Shown: in pieces, positions 1-6,674 of the stretch
How positions within the stretch are numbered: the stretch's first letter is position 1
How the letters are laid out: each line of letters begins with the position of its first letter
NCBI GenBank assembly: GCA_003476595.1
Contig: DMTU01000234.1
Coordinates: 1 to 6,901, forward strand
DNA length: 6,901 bases
Reading direction: 5' to 3'
From: Acidimicrobiaceae bacterium
GTDB lineage: Bacteria; Actinomycetota; Acidimicrobiia; Acidimicrobiales; Salinilacustritrichaceae
Position numbers and translations under genes: made by a program
The notes under the pieces: generated by a model
What the model saw: only the letters and a program-made list of their open reading frames with translations
What the model was told of the DNA's origin: nothing
Databases searched by the model: none

Positions 1-948
1 CAGGTAGGCCCGCGAGTACCGCTGGCAGACCCGGCAGTCGCAGTCCGGGTCCAGCGGCCCGGCGTCGGTGGCGAACCGGTTGTTCTTGAGGTTGAGGCGA
101 CCCTCGGAGGTCAGCAGCGTGCCGTGGCGGCCGAAGCGGGTGGGCAGCACGCAGTCGAACAGGTCGACGCCGAGGGCGATGGACTCCACGATCCCGACCG
201 GGTCGCCGAGCCCCATGAGGTAGCGGGGCGCGTCAGCCGGCAGCTCGGCGATCGCGGCGGCGAGGGCCGGCAGCATCTCGTCCCGCGACTCCCCCACGGA
301 CAGCCCGCCGATCGCGTACCCGTCGAAGCCGATGTCCACGGTCCGCTGGGCACTCTCGATCCGCATCTCGGCGTCGACGCCGCCCTGGACGATGCCGAAC
401 TGGTTCCGCGCCGGCAGGTCGTGGGCGAGGAAGGCGCGGCGGGCCCGGACGGCCCAGTCGGCGGTGCGGTCGAGGGCCCGCCGGATGACCTCGGGTGGGC
501 TGGGCAGCGGCGCGCACTCGTCCAGCACCATCTGGATGTCGGCGCCGAGCGCGAGCTGCACGTCCACGGCACCTTCGGGGGTCAGCCGGTACTCGTCGCC
601 GTCGTAGGTGGAGCGGAACGTGACGCCGTCGTCGTCGACCTTCGGGGACAGGGAGAAGACCTGGTAGCCCCCGCTGTCGGTGAGCACGTGGCCGCCCCAG
701 TCGCTGAAGCCGTGGATGCCGCCGAGCTGCGCGACGATCTCGGGGCCCGGACGGAAGAGCAGGTGGTAGGTGTTGCCGAGGACGATCTGGGCGCCGAGCG
801 CTTCGAGATCGGCCGTCTCGACGGCCCGCACCACGCCACGGGTGCCCACCGGCATGAAGCAGGGCGTGGTGACCGTGCCCCGGGCGGTGGTGATGGTGGT
901 GGCCCGCGCCCCGCCGGCGGTGGCCTCGACCTCGACGGACAGGGTCAT
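1..948 (-). CDS. tgt: tRNA-guanine transglycosylase (queuine/preQ1 tRNA-ribosyltransferase), 3' end off-window
   Basis: This enzyme exchanges the guanine at the wobble position (34) of GUN-anticodon tRNAs for preQ1, a step of queuosine synthesis in the cytoplasm. The 316 residues visible start at an ATG; bacterial Tgt is usually about 370-380 residues, so roughly 55-60 C-terminal residues lie beyond the window. Visible motifs: TDSGGYQ with the catalytic Asp at 91, LDECAP (143-148) and GIVQGG (185-190) in the base pocket, GGLSVGE (214-220), and DCVLPTR with the nucleophilic Asp at 265. The zinc ligands begin as CDCRVC (Cys302, 304, 307); the expected His ligand is off-window. The Val at 218 and Cys at 145 match the bacterial preQ1-using type rather than the eukaryotic queuine type. 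The start overlaps the queA stop (ATGA), so translation is probably coupled. Identification is secure; the C-terminus cannot be judged. Confidence 0.97.
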   Translation of the reverse strand, partial: MTLSVEVEATAGGARATTITTARGTVTTPCFMPVGTRGVVRAVETADLEALGAQIVLGNTYHLLFRPGPEIVAQLGGIHGFSDWGGHVLTDSGGYQVFSLSPKVDDDGVTFRSTYDGDEYRLTPEGAVDVQLALGADIQMVLDECAPLPSPPEVIRRALDRTADWAVRARRAFLAHDLPARNQFGIVQGGVDAEMRIESAQRTVDIGFDGYAIGGLSVGESRDEMLPALAAAIAELPADAPRYLMGLGDPVGIVESIALGVDLFDCVLPTRFGRHGTLLTSEGRLNLKNNRFATDAGPLDPDCDCRVCQRYSRAYL

Positions 949-1994
949 GCCGTCACCCCCCGGTCCGTCCGGTCCTCGACGCCGGCGCCGTCGCGGCCGA
1001 GGAGCATGCAGTCCCCGAAGCTCAGGAACCGGTAGCCCTCGGCGAGCGCGGTGGCGTACAGGTCCCGCCAGTGCGGTCCGGCGAAGGCCTCCACCAGCAC
1101 GAGCAGGCTGGAGCGCGGCAGGTGGTAGTTGGTGAGGAGCACGTCGACCACGGCGACCTCGCTCCCGGGGTGCAGGAACAGATCGGTCCGGCCGGACAGC
1201 GATCCGGTGGCGGCCGCGCTCTCGAGGGCGCGGACGGTGGTCGTACCGATGGCGACGACCCGGTCGGCCTGCTCGCAGGCGGCCCAGGTGGCCTCGGGCA
1301 CCTGGTAGCGCTCGGTGTGCATCTCGTGGTCCTCCACCTGCTCGGCGCTGATGGGCCGGAAGGTCCCCAGGCCGACCCAGAGGTCGACGCCGACCACCTG
1401 GGCGCCGGCTGCGCGGATGCCGTCGAGGACCCGGTCGGTGAGGTGGAGGCCGGCCGTGGGGGCGGCGACCGATCCCGGCCGGTCGGCGTAGACGGTCTGG
1501 TAGCGGTCGGGGTCGCCGAGCGGTTCGGTGATGTAGGGCGGCAGCGGGACGGCGCCGTGGGCGTCGAGCGCGGCGACGACATCGTCGGTGACCAGCGACA
1601 CGACGCGGCGTCCCTCGTCGAGGATCTCGCCGACCTCCACCTGCAGGGGCGGTCCGTCGTCGGCGACGGGCGCGAGGACCGTGCCGGGCGGGACCCGGCG
1701 ACCGGGGCGCACCAGGGCCTCCCACCGATCGCCCTCGAGCGGTTCGAGGAGGAGGACCTCCACCGCACCGCCGGTGGCCTTGCGGAGGTGCAGCCGGGCC
1801 CGCAGCACCCGGGTGGTGTTCACCACGACGACGTCGTCGGGCCCGAGCAGCCCGGGCAGGTCGGCCACCGTGCGGTGCTCGGGGGCCGCGCCCGCTCCGC
1901 GGTCGACGAGCATGCGGGCGGCGTCGCGGGGCTCGACGGGCGCCTGGGCGATCGCCGAGTCCGGCAGGTCGTAGTCGAAGCTCGCCGTCTCCAC
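945..1994 (-). CDS. queA: S-adenosylmethionine:tRNA ribosyltransferase-isomerase
   Basis: QueA transfers and isomerises the ribosyl moiety of S-adenosylmethionine onto preQ1 already placed in tRNA by Tgt, giving epoxyqueuosine. It is 349 residues, the normal family length. Landmarks: the FDYDLP opening (6-11), VNTTRVLRARL (58-68), VEVLLLE (78-84), LPPYI (151-155), GSVAAPTAGLHLT (174-186), WVGLGTFRPI (206-215), HEMHTERY (223-230), GTTTVRALES (250-259), TNYHLPRSSLL (288-298) and YRFLSFGDCMLL (321-332). The GTG start places FDYDLP where the family has it; the next Met (28) would remove this conserved N-terminus. No clear Shine-Dalgarno precedes the GTG, but a TANNNT element lies 8 nt upstream, so a leaderless message is possible. 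Its stop overlaps the tgt ATG by 4 bp. The genes that make preQ1 are not in the window. ruvB, the usual upstream neighbour, is separated from it by an opposite-strand cassette. Confidence 0.97.
   Translation of the reverse strand: METASFDYDLPDSAIAQAPVEPRDAARMLVDRGAGAAPEHRTVADLPGLLGPDDVVVVNTTRVLRARLHLRKATGGAVEVLLLEPLEGDRWEALVRPGRRVPPGTVLAPVADDGPPLQVEVGEILDEGRRVVSLVTDDVVAALDAHGAVPLPPYITEPLGDPDRYQTVYADRPGSVAAPTAGLHLTDRVLDGIRAAGAQVVGVDLWVGLGTFRPISAEQVEDHEMHTERYQVPEATWAACEQADRVVAIGTTTVRALESAAATGSLSGRTDLFLHPGSEVAVVDVLLTNYHLPRSSLLVLVEAFAGPHWRDLYATALAEGYRFLSFGDCMLLGRDGAGVEDRTDRGVTA
953..961 (-). promoter_or_regulatory. Ribosome binding site of tgt inside the end of queA
   Basis: Read on the minus strand this is GGGGGGTGA, close to the anti-Shine-Dalgarno complement AGGAGGTGA. 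It lies 4 nt before the tgt ATG and inside the last queA codons. It supports this ATG as the tgt start, and it suggests that tgt initiates partly by itself and partly by coupling to queA termination. Confidence 0.6.
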
Positions 1995-2002
1995 GTCGAG
2001 CG

Positions 2003-2008
2003 ACGCTA
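2003..2008 (-). promoter_or_regulatory. Candidate -10 element of queA-tgt (leaderless)
   Basis: On the minus strand the hexamer is TAGCGT, matching the actinobacterial -10 pattern TANNNT. It ends 8 nt before the queA GTG, so transcription could begin at or next to the start codon. This fits the lack of a Shine-Dalgarno. No convincing -35 was seen. One short match in GC-rich DNA is weak evidence, made somewhat stronger by the same arrangement at ruvC. Confidence 0.3.
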
Positions 2009-2025
2009 CGGGGTGGGCCCGCTCG

Positions 2026-2034
2026 GGAGGGAAC
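2026..2034 (+). repeat. Direct repeat GGAGGGAAC, copy 1 of 2
   Basis: The 9-mer GGAGGGAAC occurs here and again at 2115-2123, directly before the sigma-factor ATG. Copy 2 contains the ribosome binding site. Copy 1 contains GGAAC, similar to ECF sigma -35 sequences. The repeat could be chance or could mark a regulatory site. Confidence 0.3.
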
Positions 2035-2114
2035 CCCCGCCCGCACGTCGAAGTAGGTGCCGCGGGTCGACGAGCGGACCCGCGCGTGCGCAGCTGGTCC
2101 AGGCTCGGGGGTTC

Positions 2115-2120
2115 GGAGGG
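2115..2120 (+). promoter_or_regulatory. Ribosome binding site deciding the sigma-factor start
   Basis: GGAGGG ends 3 nt before the ATG at 2124. The reading frame stays open far upstream, across queA on the other strand, so the length of the frame says nothing about the start. This purine run and the sigma-2 homology beginning just downstream fix the start at 2124. The spacing is slightly short. Confidence 0.6.
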
Positions 2121-2123
2121 AAC

Positions 2124-3209
2124 ATGGCGCTACGAGCGGACGACGTCGACCTCGGCCGCGACCGGGACCTCGTCGAGCGGTACCAGAACGGCGATCCGTC
2201 CGCTTTCGACGAGCTCTACCGGCGCTACTTCGATCGGCTCCACCGCTTCTGCCAGCGCCACACCCGCGACGCCCACGAAGCCGAGGAGGTCGCCCAGGAG
2301 GCCTTCGTCAAGGCGCTGCGCTCGATGGACAGCCTCACCGGCGAACGCCGCTTCTACCCGTGGATGACGGTGATCGCGAAGCGCCTCACCATCGATCGGC
2401 ACCGCAAGCTCGCCCGCGTCGAGCTCACCGACCAACCCGACCTCGGCTCGGTGGAGCCCGACGTGGACCACCTCTTCGCCGCCGTCGACGCCGGCCACGT
2501 CCGCGACGCCCTGGCCGCGGTCGGGCCCCGCCACCGGGAGGTGCTGCTCCTGCGCGAGGCCCAGGGCCTGAGCTACGCCGAGATCGGCCACGAGCTCGAC
2601 GTGCCGATCACCACGGTCGAGGCCCTCCTCCACCGGGCCCGCAAGGCGCTGCGGCGCGAGTACGCCACCGTCGCCGGGGACGCCCGGGGCCTCTGGGGCC
2701 TCCCCGTCCTCGGGCTGCTCGCCACCCGCGCCGGGGAGCTGCGGGCCAAGGTCTCCGAGCGCTGGGTCGAGATCGGCGCGATCGGCGCCCCGGTCGTCGC
2801 CGGCGCCGTCACCGCCGCGCTCGTGCTGGCCCCGTCACCCGCACCCGACACCGTGACCGCGACGGCACCCGAGACCACGGCGGCCAGCACCGTCCGGGCC
2901 GCGGCGGCGCCGGTCGACCCGGGGGCGCCGGTCGTGGTCGCCGGTGCCGACCCGGCCGGCGAGGCACCGCCACCCGACGACCCGCCGCCACCACCGCCAC
3001 CGCCACCAGCGCCGGCGGCCGCGGCCGGGCCCGTCGATGTCTTCGTCGGTCCCGACGGGGTCGACCGGGCCGCCGGCGAGGCCGAGGAGATGCCCGTGCG
3101 CTCCGACCTCGGCCAGGCCTTCGCCGGCCTCGATCCCCGCCCTGCCCTCGGCACCGTCGGCGACGGCCTCGCCCGCTCCCTCGAACCGCTCCTCGGAGGT
3201 ACCCCGTGA
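2124..3209 (+). CDS. ECF-family sigma-70 factor with C-terminal membrane helix and proline-rich outer segment
   Basis: This is a 361-residue RNA polymerase sigma factor of the extracytoplasmic-function type, about twice the usual ECF length of 160-220. Residues 14-90 form sigma region 2 (AFDELYRRYFDRLHRF, then the EAEEVAQEAFVKALR core). Residues 119-177 form region 4 with its helix-turn-helix (RHREVLLLREAQGLSYAEIG, then ITTVEALLHRARKALR). The extra part holds a hydrophobic helix at about 218-237, preceded by Arg202, Arg207, Lys209 and Arg213; by the positive-inside rule this predicts a cytoplasmic sigma domain. After it come a Thr/Ala/Pro-rich stretch, nine consecutive prolines (287-295) and an acidic tail. 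No zinc-finger anti-sigma domain is visible, and no separate anti-sigma gene lies beside it. The following gene overlaps it by GTGA. Inference: the extension anchors and restrains the sigma domain until cleavage or a signal from outside. The subfamily and target promoters are unknown. Confidence 0.9.
   Translation: MALRADDVDLGRDRDLVERYQNGDPSAFDELYRRYFDRLHRFCQRHTRDAHEAEEVAQEAFVKALRSMDSLTGERRFYPWMTVIAKRLTIDRHRKLARVELTDQPDLGSVEPDVDHLFAAVDAGHVRDALAAVGPRHREVLLLREAQGLSYAEIGHELDVPITTVEALLHRARKALRREYATVAGDARGLWGLPVLGLLATRAGELRAKVSERWVEIGAIGAPVVAGAVTAALVLAPSPAPDTVTATAPETTAASTVRAAAAPVDPGAPVVVAGADPAGEAPPPDDPPPPPPPPPAPAAAAGPVDVFVGPDGVDRAAGEAEEMPVRSDLGQAFAGLDPRPALGTVGDGLARSLEPLLGGTP
2982..3008 (+). repeat. 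CCN triplet tract encoding nine prolines
   Basis: Nine consecutive CCG/CCA codons (pattern CCG CCG CCA CCA CCG CCA CCG CCA CCA) encode Pro287-295 of the sigma factor. The tract is nearly a triplet microsatellite, so slippage in multiples of three could change the length of the extracytoplasmic linker without breaking the frame. Variation is inferred and cannot be seen in one sequence. Confidence 0.75.
3195..3200 (+). promoter_or_regulatory. Ribosome binding site of the small secreted protein gene
   Basis: GGAGGT lies 5 nt before the GTG at 3206, inside the last sigma-factor codons. It is one of the best Shine-Dalgarno matches in the window. It is the main reason for accepting the short downstream gene and its GTG start. 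Confidence 0.75.
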
Positions 3210-3409
3210 CCCGCCGCCTCACCATCGCCGCCGGCGCTGCCCTCGCCGCCGTCGCCCTCGCCGGCACCGTGGGCGCACCCGCCGCCACCGCCGATCCCGC
3301 CGTGCGGGTCAGCGACGACTACATCGCCTGCGTCGGGCTGCGCACGATCGACGTGGCGACCTGCGTCGAGGAGCCGCTCGGCCCGATCCTCGACGTCGTG
3401 CTCCCCTGA
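3206..3409 (+). CDS. Small predicted secreted protein with two cysteines, coupled to the sigma factor
   Basis: I recognise no family for this 67-residue protein. Its N-terminus looks like a Sec signal peptide: Arg3-Arg4, a hydrophobic stretch at about 5-22 rich in Ala, Leu and Val, then ATA before Asp30, an AxA-type cleavage site. The mature part would be about 38 residues and mildly acidic, with Cys42 and Cys53, which could form a disulfide after export. It has no lipobox and no second membrane helix. The GTG start overlaps the sigma-factor TGA (GTGA) and has a strong GGAGGT, so the two proteins are very probably made together. Since the sigma factor also places its C-terminus outside, this peptide may act on it as a ligand, a restraint or a folding partner; that is inference. 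The stop lies 3 bp from the end of ruvB. It is short, but the signal peptide and ribosome site make it a likely real gene. Confidence 0.75.
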   Translation: MTRRLTIAAGAALAAVALAGTVGAPAATADPAVRVSDDYIACVGLRTIDVATCVEEPLGPILDVVLP

Positions 3410-3412
3410 CCG

Positions 3413-4447
<1,035 letters not shown>

Positions 4448-4457
4448 CGGGTCGGCC

Positions 4458-5075
4458 TCATCGGGAGACCGCCAGGCGCTGCAGGGCGTGCTTGAGCAGG
4501 ACGGAGGGGTCGTCGCCGTCGGGCAGGTCGGCCAGCACGTCGCGGATCTCCTCGAGCCCGTAGCCGAGGCCGGCGAGGGCCTCGCGCACGTCGGCGCGGG
4601 CGGCGGCCGCACCCCCGGTGCCGGTCGCACCGGCGGTCGACCCCGAGGTGCTCGGCACGCCGGAGTCGAGGGGGATGTCGAGGCGGCTCTTCAGCTCGAC
4701 CAGGAGCCGGGTGGCGGTCTTCTTGCCGACGCCCGGCACGAGGCAGAGGGCGGCGACGTCGTCCTCGGCGAGCACGCGGGCCAGGTCGCCGGGACCGTGC
4801 ACGGACAGGATGCCGAGGGCGAGCGAGGGCCCGACCCCGTGGGCGCCGAGCAGCGCGGTGAAGCAGCGGCGGGCATCGGCGGTGGCGAAGCCGTACAGGG
4901 CCTGGGTGTCCTCGCGGATGTGGTGGTGGACCCACACGAAGACCTCGTCGCCGAGGTCGCCGAGGGAGACCGCCGTGGTGGGGCTCACCATGATCCGGTG
5001 GCCGATGCCGGCCACCTCGACGAGCACCTCGTCGTCGGCCCGGTCGAGCAGCGTGCCCCGCAGCGAGCCGATCAC
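4458..5075 (-). CDS. ruvA: Holliday junction DNA-binding subunit RuvA
   Basis: RuvA forms the tetramer that holds the four-way junction and recruits RuvB. The protein has 205 residues, typical of the family, and begins IGSLRG after a GTG. Domain I (1-63) ends in [10 protein letters not shown] and carries the acidic-pin pair Glu55-Asp56 that controls junction cleavage. Domain II has two helix-hairpin-helix motifs, GAHGVGP (78-84) and [10 protein letters not shown] (112-121). A Ser/Gly/Thr/Ala-rich flexible linker (about 138-160) leads to domain III (161-205; [14 protein letters not shown]), which binds RuvB. The start is fixed by GGAGG 6 nt upstream and by a GTGA overlap with ruvC, implying coupled translation. 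Nothing in the protein looks abnormal. Confidence 0.97.
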   Translation of the reverse strand: MIGSLRGTLLDRADDEVLVEVAGIGHRIMVSPTTAVSLGDLGDEVFVWVHHHIREDTQALYGFATADARRCFTALLGAHGVGPSLALGILSVHGPGDLARVLAEDDVAALCLVPGVGKKTATRLLVELKSRLDIPLDSGVPSTSGSTAGATGTGGAAAARADVREALAGLGYGLEEIRDVLADLPDGDDPSVLLKHALQRLAVSR

Positions 5076-5581
5076 CGTCGGCCTCCGGCAGCGGCGATCC
5101 GGGCGAGCATCGGCGCCCGGGCGACGTGGCACAGCGCGATGGCGGCGGCGTCGGCGGCGTCGACCGGGCGGATGGGGCGGTCGATCTGGAGGAGTCGTTG
5201 CACCATGGTCTCGATCTGGGTCTTGTCGGCGGCACCGTCGCCGGTGACCGCCTGCTTGATCTCGTTCGGCGAGTACTCGGTGACCTCGGCACCCGCGGCG
5301 ATCGCCTCCACCATCACGATGCCGGCGGCCTGGGCCACCCCGATGGCGGTGCGGACGTTGACCGAGAACAGGATGCGCTCGATGGCCACCGCGCCGGGGG
5401 GATGGTCGGCGACGAGCTCGCGGACGTCGGCCTGCAGGGCGTGGAGGCGCCGGGGGACGGGCAGGTCCGGCGACGTCTTGAAGACGCCGAGGGCCACGAG
5501 CCGGGCGCCACCGGCTCGACCGGTGTCGAGCACCGCGTAGCCGCAGCGGGAGAGACCCGGGTCGATGCCCCACACGAACAC
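5072..5581 (-). CDS. ruvC: Holliday junction resolvase RuvC
   Basis: RuvC is the dimeric, metal-dependent endonuclease that nicks Holliday junctions symmetrically once RuvAB has engaged them. It has 169 residues, close to the usual 165-180. The RNase H-like active site is complete: Asp7 in GIDPG, Glu68 in AIERILF, and Asp141 and Asp144 in DAADAAAIALCH. Other family signatures are SVNVRTAIGVAQAAG (73-87) and YSPNEIKQAVTGDGAADK (103-120). The GTG at 5581 places the first strand correctly. A second in-frame GTG two codons later is a possible alternative. GGTAGGG upstream can be read either as a weak ribosome site or as part of a TANNNT -10 for a leaderless message. It is the first gene of ruvC-ruvA-ruvB and overlaps ruvA by GTGA. 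yebC, often found upstream, is absent; an opposite-strand ABC transporter takes its place. Confidence 0.97.
   Translation of the reverse strand: MFVWGIDPGLSRCGYAVLDTGRAGGARLVALGVFKTSPDLPVPRRLHALQADVRELVADHPPGAVAIERILFSVNVRTAIGVAQAAGIVMVEAIAAGAEVTEYSPNEIKQAVTGDGAADKTQIETMVQRLLQIDRPIRPVDAADAAAIALCHVARAPMLARIAAAGGRR
5082..5086 (-). promoter_or_regulatory. Ribosome binding site of ruvA inside the end of ruvC
   Basis: Minus-strand GGAGG lies 6 nt before the ruvA GTG at 5075 and within the last codons of ruvC. It confirms the GTG start, which has no nearby ATG alternative. Confidence 0.7.
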
Positions 5582-5660
5582 GGGTTCGACCCTACCGGGC
5601 GAGGCGATGCCGGCCGCGGACCCCGCTCTGCTCAACTGTCGCCCTCGTGGTGCCGATGCA
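5582..5660. promoter_or_regulatory. Divergent intergenic region between ruvC and the ABC transporter operon
   Basis: This 79-bp gap must serve ruvCAB leftward and the transporter genes rightward. The leftward candidate -10 is at 5589-5594. Rightward, the best I find is TGCAAT at 5657-5662 (four of six TATAAT positions) with no good -35; it would suit the ATG at 5673 better than the one at 5661. I saw no SOS-box-like sequence and no strong inverted repeat. Confidence 0.4.
5589..5594 (-). promoter_or_regulatory. Candidate -10 element of ruvCAB (leaderless)
   Basis: The minus-strand hexamer is TAGGGT, a TANNNT match ending 7 nt before the ruvC GTG. The arrangement is almost the same as at queA. 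If used, transcription would start at or next to the GTG. The overlapping GGTAGGG could instead act as a weak ribosome site, so the two readings compete. Confidence 0.3.
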
Positions 5661-6674
5661 ATGCCCGTGGTCATGACCGTTCCCTCTGCCCTCGCGCCCG
5701 ACCGTGCCCCCGCCGGCAGCACCCCGGTGGTGTCCCTCGACCGGGTCGAGCGCACCTTCGGCGACCAGACGGCCCTCGCCGGCCTGTCCTTCACCGTCCC
5801 GGCCCGGTCGATCACGGTCCTGCTCGGCCCCAACGGCGCCGGCAAGACGACCTGCACCCGGGTGGTCACCGGTGCGCTCGGACCCGACGGCGGCACGGTG
5901 CGGGTGTTCGGGCTCGACCCGGCCACCGACGGCCCCGAGGTGCGGCGCCGCATCGGCATCGTCTCGGCCAAGCCCGCCCTCTACGACCGGCTCTCCGGCC
6001 TCGACAACCTGCGCTACGCGGCCGAGCTCTACGGCCTCGGCCGCCGCGACGTCGCCGCCCGGCGCATCCGCGAGGCGGCGGAGCGGTTCGGCATCGCCGG
6101 CGCCCTCGACCAGCAGGTCGGCGGCTACTCCACCGGCATGAAGACCCGCCTCGCCCTGGCCCGCAGCGTGCTCCACGAGCCCGAGCTGGTCCTCTACGAC
6201 GAGCCCACGTCCGGCCTCGACCCGGAGTCGTCCTACGCGGTGCTGGAGCTGATCCGGGAGATGACGGGCCAGGGCAACACCGTGATCATGTGCACCCACC
6301 TGCTGCTCGAGGCCGAGGGCCTCGCCGACCAGGTCGTGATGCTGCAGGACGGGCAGTCGCTGGTGCAGGGCCCACCTGACGAGCTCGTGCGCCGCTACTG
6401 GCCCGAGCACACCGTCCTCGTCGACGCCGAGGATCGGACCTCCCTGGCCGCCCTCGTCGGCGAGCCCGGCGTGCACGACGTGCGGCTGCGCGACGACGGC
6501 CCGGCCACCGTGGTCGTCGACGACCTCGCCCGCATCCCTGACCTCGTCCACGCCCTCGCCCGGGCCGGCGCCCGGGTGACCAGGGTCGAGGCCGAGCGCC
6601 ACTCCCTCGAGGACCTGTACTTCGCCGTCCGGCGCGACAGCGGCGAGAACCGCATCGGCGAGGTCGTCCAGTGA
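5661..6674 (+). CDS. ABC transporter ATP-binding protein (ABC-2/NatA-like exporter ATPase)
   Basis: This is a single nucleotide-binding domain of about 337 residues that would power the permease encoded just downstream. Visible parts: Walker A GPNGAGKT (56-63), signature YSTGM (156-160), Walker B LVLYDEP (176-182; Asp180, catalytic Glu181), D-loop SGLD (184-187), H-loop His213 in MCTHLLLEAE, and a C-terminal region (about 250-337) ending in the SLEDLYFAV typical of drug/sodium exporter ATPases. Oddity: aligned with relatives, the Q-loop glutamine is replaced by Ala103 in IGIVSAKPALYDRLSG. The start is uncertain: ATG at 5661 or 5673, neither with a good Shine-Dalgarno; starts further upstream would crowd or overlap ruvC. 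The TGA overlaps the next gene by GTGA. The substrate cannot be told; NatA-like sodium, drug or lipid export are all possible. Confidence 0.93.
   Translation: MPVVMTVPSALAPDRAPAGSTPVVSLDRVERTFGDQTALAGLSFTVPARSITVLLGPNGAGKTTCTRVVTGALGPDGGTVRVFGLDPATDGPEVRRRIGIVSAKPALYDRLSGLDNLRYAAELYGLGRRDVAARRIREAAERFGIAGALDQQVGGYSTGMKTRLALARSVLHEPELVLYDEPTSGLDPESSYAVLELIREMTGQGNTVIMCTHLLLEAEGLADQVVMLQDGQSLVQGPPDELVRRYWPEHTVLVDAEDRTSLAALVGEPGVHDVRLRDDGPATVVVDDLARIPDLVHALARAGARVTRVEAERHSLEDLYFAVRRDSGENRIGEVVQ

Larger units (their letters stand above)
1995..2123. promoter_or_regulatory. Divergent intergenic region between queA and the sigma-factor gene
   Basis: This 129-bp gap must hold the promoters of both queA-tgt (leftward) and the sigma-factor pair (rightward). 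Leftward, TAGCGT at 2003-2008 is a candidate -10. Rightward, no TANNNT suits the sigma gene. GGAAC at 2030-2034 resembles an ECF-type -35 core, as would be expected for autoregulation, but no matching ECF -10 such as CGTC lies at the usual 15-17 nt spacing (a CGTC at 2046-2049 is too close). I see no small gene or strong hairpin here. Confidence 0.45.

Noticed and set aside
124..1035. Plus-strand open frame of about 300 codons opposite tgt.
   Set aside because: No motif or ribosome site, while the minus strand encodes an unmistakable Tgt with both catalytic aspartates.
2024..2039. Small GC hairpin CGGG...CCCG before the sigma gene, considered as an operator.
   Set aside because: It has only four pairs, then a mismatch and one further pair; too weak to support a site.
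1071..2123. The sigma-factor frame stays open for over 1 kb upstream of its ATG.
   Set aside because: This part is antisense to queA, shows no protein motif and has no ribosome site at its start. It is an open frame caused by high GC content; the sigma homology starts just after 2124.
2573..3154. Minus-strand open frame opposite the sigma-factor C-terminus, considered as an antisense anti-sigma gene.
   Set aside because: Its Ser/Ala/Gly runs are simply the complement of the Pro/Ala-rich tail, and there is no membrane helix or zinc-binding motif.
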